45,000 bases of DNA, taken from assembly GCF_001638985.1 (NCBI RefSeq), contig NW_017265137.1, positions 202,755-247,754 of the forward strand. The letters run 5' to 3'. The stretch comes from Phycomyces blakesleeanus NRRL 1555(-). Its lineage: Eukaryota > Mucoromycota > Mucoromycetes > Mucorales > Phycomycetaceae. The number at the start of each line of letters is the position of its first letter. The first letter of the stretch is position 1. The notes under the pieces were generated by a model. The model searched no databases. It was not told the origin of the DNA and saw nothing but the letters and a program-made list of their open reading frames with translations. Of the stretch, positions 43,606-45,000 are shown one piece after another. Made by a program: the position numbers and the translations under genes.

Positions 43606-45000
43606 ATGGCCTCTGCCAAACTCATGGCTAAGCTTCATGCAGACCAGAGTGCGGTTGCCCAACTCGCAGAATTCCACTCCCGTCAAGGGTCTAGTGTAGT
43701 TGGAAAATCAGCCTCGAGAAAGGCACCCATTGCGCGTCCAGTATCCCAACCGCAGAGCACTGAGCCAACCCAGGTAATAATTACAGAAAGAAAGAAAAAA
43801 GGAATCCTCTACAATTTAATACATTACTATAAATCCAAAAGAATCCACACACCTTGACTTTTCTATAAATTCTCCCTTTATTAAATGTTGTACTGAGCAT
43901 ACCTTTATTTTTCCTTTTTCCTTTTTTTTTTATTCTTGATTTGTCCTTGTCTTGTCATATAACACATATAGCGATTGTCTCGCCGTGATGAGAAAGGTAA
44001 ATAAAATAAAATAAATGAATACACAAGACACATAAAGCAAAAATCAACTTAATTTAATTCAATTCAATTCAATTCAATTCAATTCAATTCAATTCAATGC
44101 AATATAATACAATATAATCCGATCAACATGCACATCATTTGATGAAAAGCGTTGACATTTAATTATATCATTCTTTTTTTTTGAATCTATTATCGAAAAT
44201 GATAGATCTTATCCAACGTCATGCTAATGAGCCTCCTTCACTCGTACTTCATCTTTATCCAACCTACTTCAAATTTGAGCATGAGGTATAACAACAACAA
44301 CAACAAAACCAGAAACCAGAAATCAATATTGAAATCATCACTACATTTATTAACTGTGTATACTAACCTTGACAAAACAATGCATTTTTTTTTAAAAAAA
44401 AAAGGATGGCTTCTTTTCTTATAAGAGTCAATTCAAGGTAATTATTTACAATTAACAATATAATTAACAAAACCAAGATCTTAATAGTAAGATTGTTTTT
44501 CTTTTTTTTTTTTTTGGAATAGGATTTCTTGAGTTCGATAAAAAACAAACAACTTCCTGCTGATCTTATGGACGTATTTGATGAAGCATCCTGCCGTTAT
44601 TATGAAGGTGGGAGGAAAATAAATAAATTAATTAAATGGACATTTAAGCTTTCTTTATTTTAATGATAAGAAAAGTAAAAACAAAATAAAATACTTTAAT
44701 ATAACATAAATATTAATAGCATGGTAATTGGATCTAGGCTGTTTAATTGTAGAAATCCATGATCATAGAAGCCCAAAAAAATTCCATACAAATGGACAGA
44801 ATGGATCTCAAAGTGATTCAGAAACCCAAGTTAAGCGATTGGCAATGCAACCAACTGCCGAGAGTCTGTGGACAGATATTCATCTATTGAGTGAAGAATG
44901 GGGATTTCCATGGACCGAACAGGTGGCAGTGGAAGTGGAAGCAAAAATTCTGGTAAGAACAATAGGTAAAGAAAAAAAATATAGAAGGAGAAGAGAGAAA
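43606..45000 (+). CDS. SPT20: Spt20, SAGA complex structural subunit (partial, runs off the window)
   Basis: Spt20 holds the SAGA transcription coactivator together. Six exons are visible (43606-43773, 43972-43996, 44206-44285, 44405-44437, 44523-44607, 44738-44952), and the last donor (GTAAGA) points to more exons beyond base 45000. The Spt20 domain reads PPSLVLHLYPTYFKFEHEDG, FFSYKSQFKDFLSSIKNKQL, LMDVFDEASCRYYEGCLIVE and IHDHRSP, the hallmark of the family. The first 56 residues are Ala/Ser/Gln-rich. Exons of 25 and 33 nt are present. The acceptor of exon 4 is AAG behind a T9A10 tract, with TACTAAC as branch site at 44361. The start at 43606 (CCATGG) opens exon 1. Confidence 0.92.
44052..44097 (+). 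repeat. AATTC pentamer array in SPT20 intron 2
   Basis: About nine AATTC units lie within the intron 43997-44205. It is a simple microsatellite. Confidence 0.7.

Overview
The window is nuclear DNA of an intron-rich, AT-rich fungus. It carries fungal-type proteins (a Sho1-like osmosensor, Atg9, an Rvs167/Hob1-type BAR-SH3 protein, Spt20) in genes with up to seven short introns, separated by AT-rich spacers full of homopolymers and microsatellites. An early-diverging filamentous fungus of the Mucoromycota (Mucorales, Phycomyces-like) fits best; this is inferred from gene style, not from a marker gene.

Layout. Bases 1-7300 are gene-poor and repetitive: a 2.08-kb element with 691-bp inverted arms, a 78-bp tandem duplication, two direct copies of a repeat of about 390 bp, and a decayed stretch of about 1.4 kb. 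From 7330 on there are thirteen confident protein genes: a class I methyltransferase (-), Pwp2 (+), THOC5 (-), Sho1-like (+), a CENP-B-type HTH protein (+), BAR-SH3 (+), a STE20-like kinase (-), a small unknown acidic protein (-), a small mitochondrial protein (-), a stand-alone RIB2-type deaminase (+), delta-1-pyrroline-5-carboxylate dehydrogenase (-), Atg9 (-), a Sel1-repeat protein (+) and, cut by the right edge, Spt20 (+), which makes the fourteenth and partial one. A fifteenth, very short gene (15956-16572, -) is only a candidate.

All exon-intron models were built by hand by joining reading frames across GT/GC...AG introns. In every confident model the phases agree and the joined protein reads through the family motifs. 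Of 58 inferred introns, two have GC donors and nine end in AAG.

The genes are ordinary nuclear genes, not an operon or cluster. Shared themes are loose: Sho1, the STE20-like kinase and BAR-SH3 could act in cortical and osmotic signalling, while Pwp2, THOC5 and Spt20 act in ribosome assembly, mRNP export and transcription. I saw no RNA gene, CRISPR array, viral gene or toxin gene. The most unusual structures are the long inverted-repeat element at the left edge, the recurrent T(n)A(n) tracts, and several very small exons.
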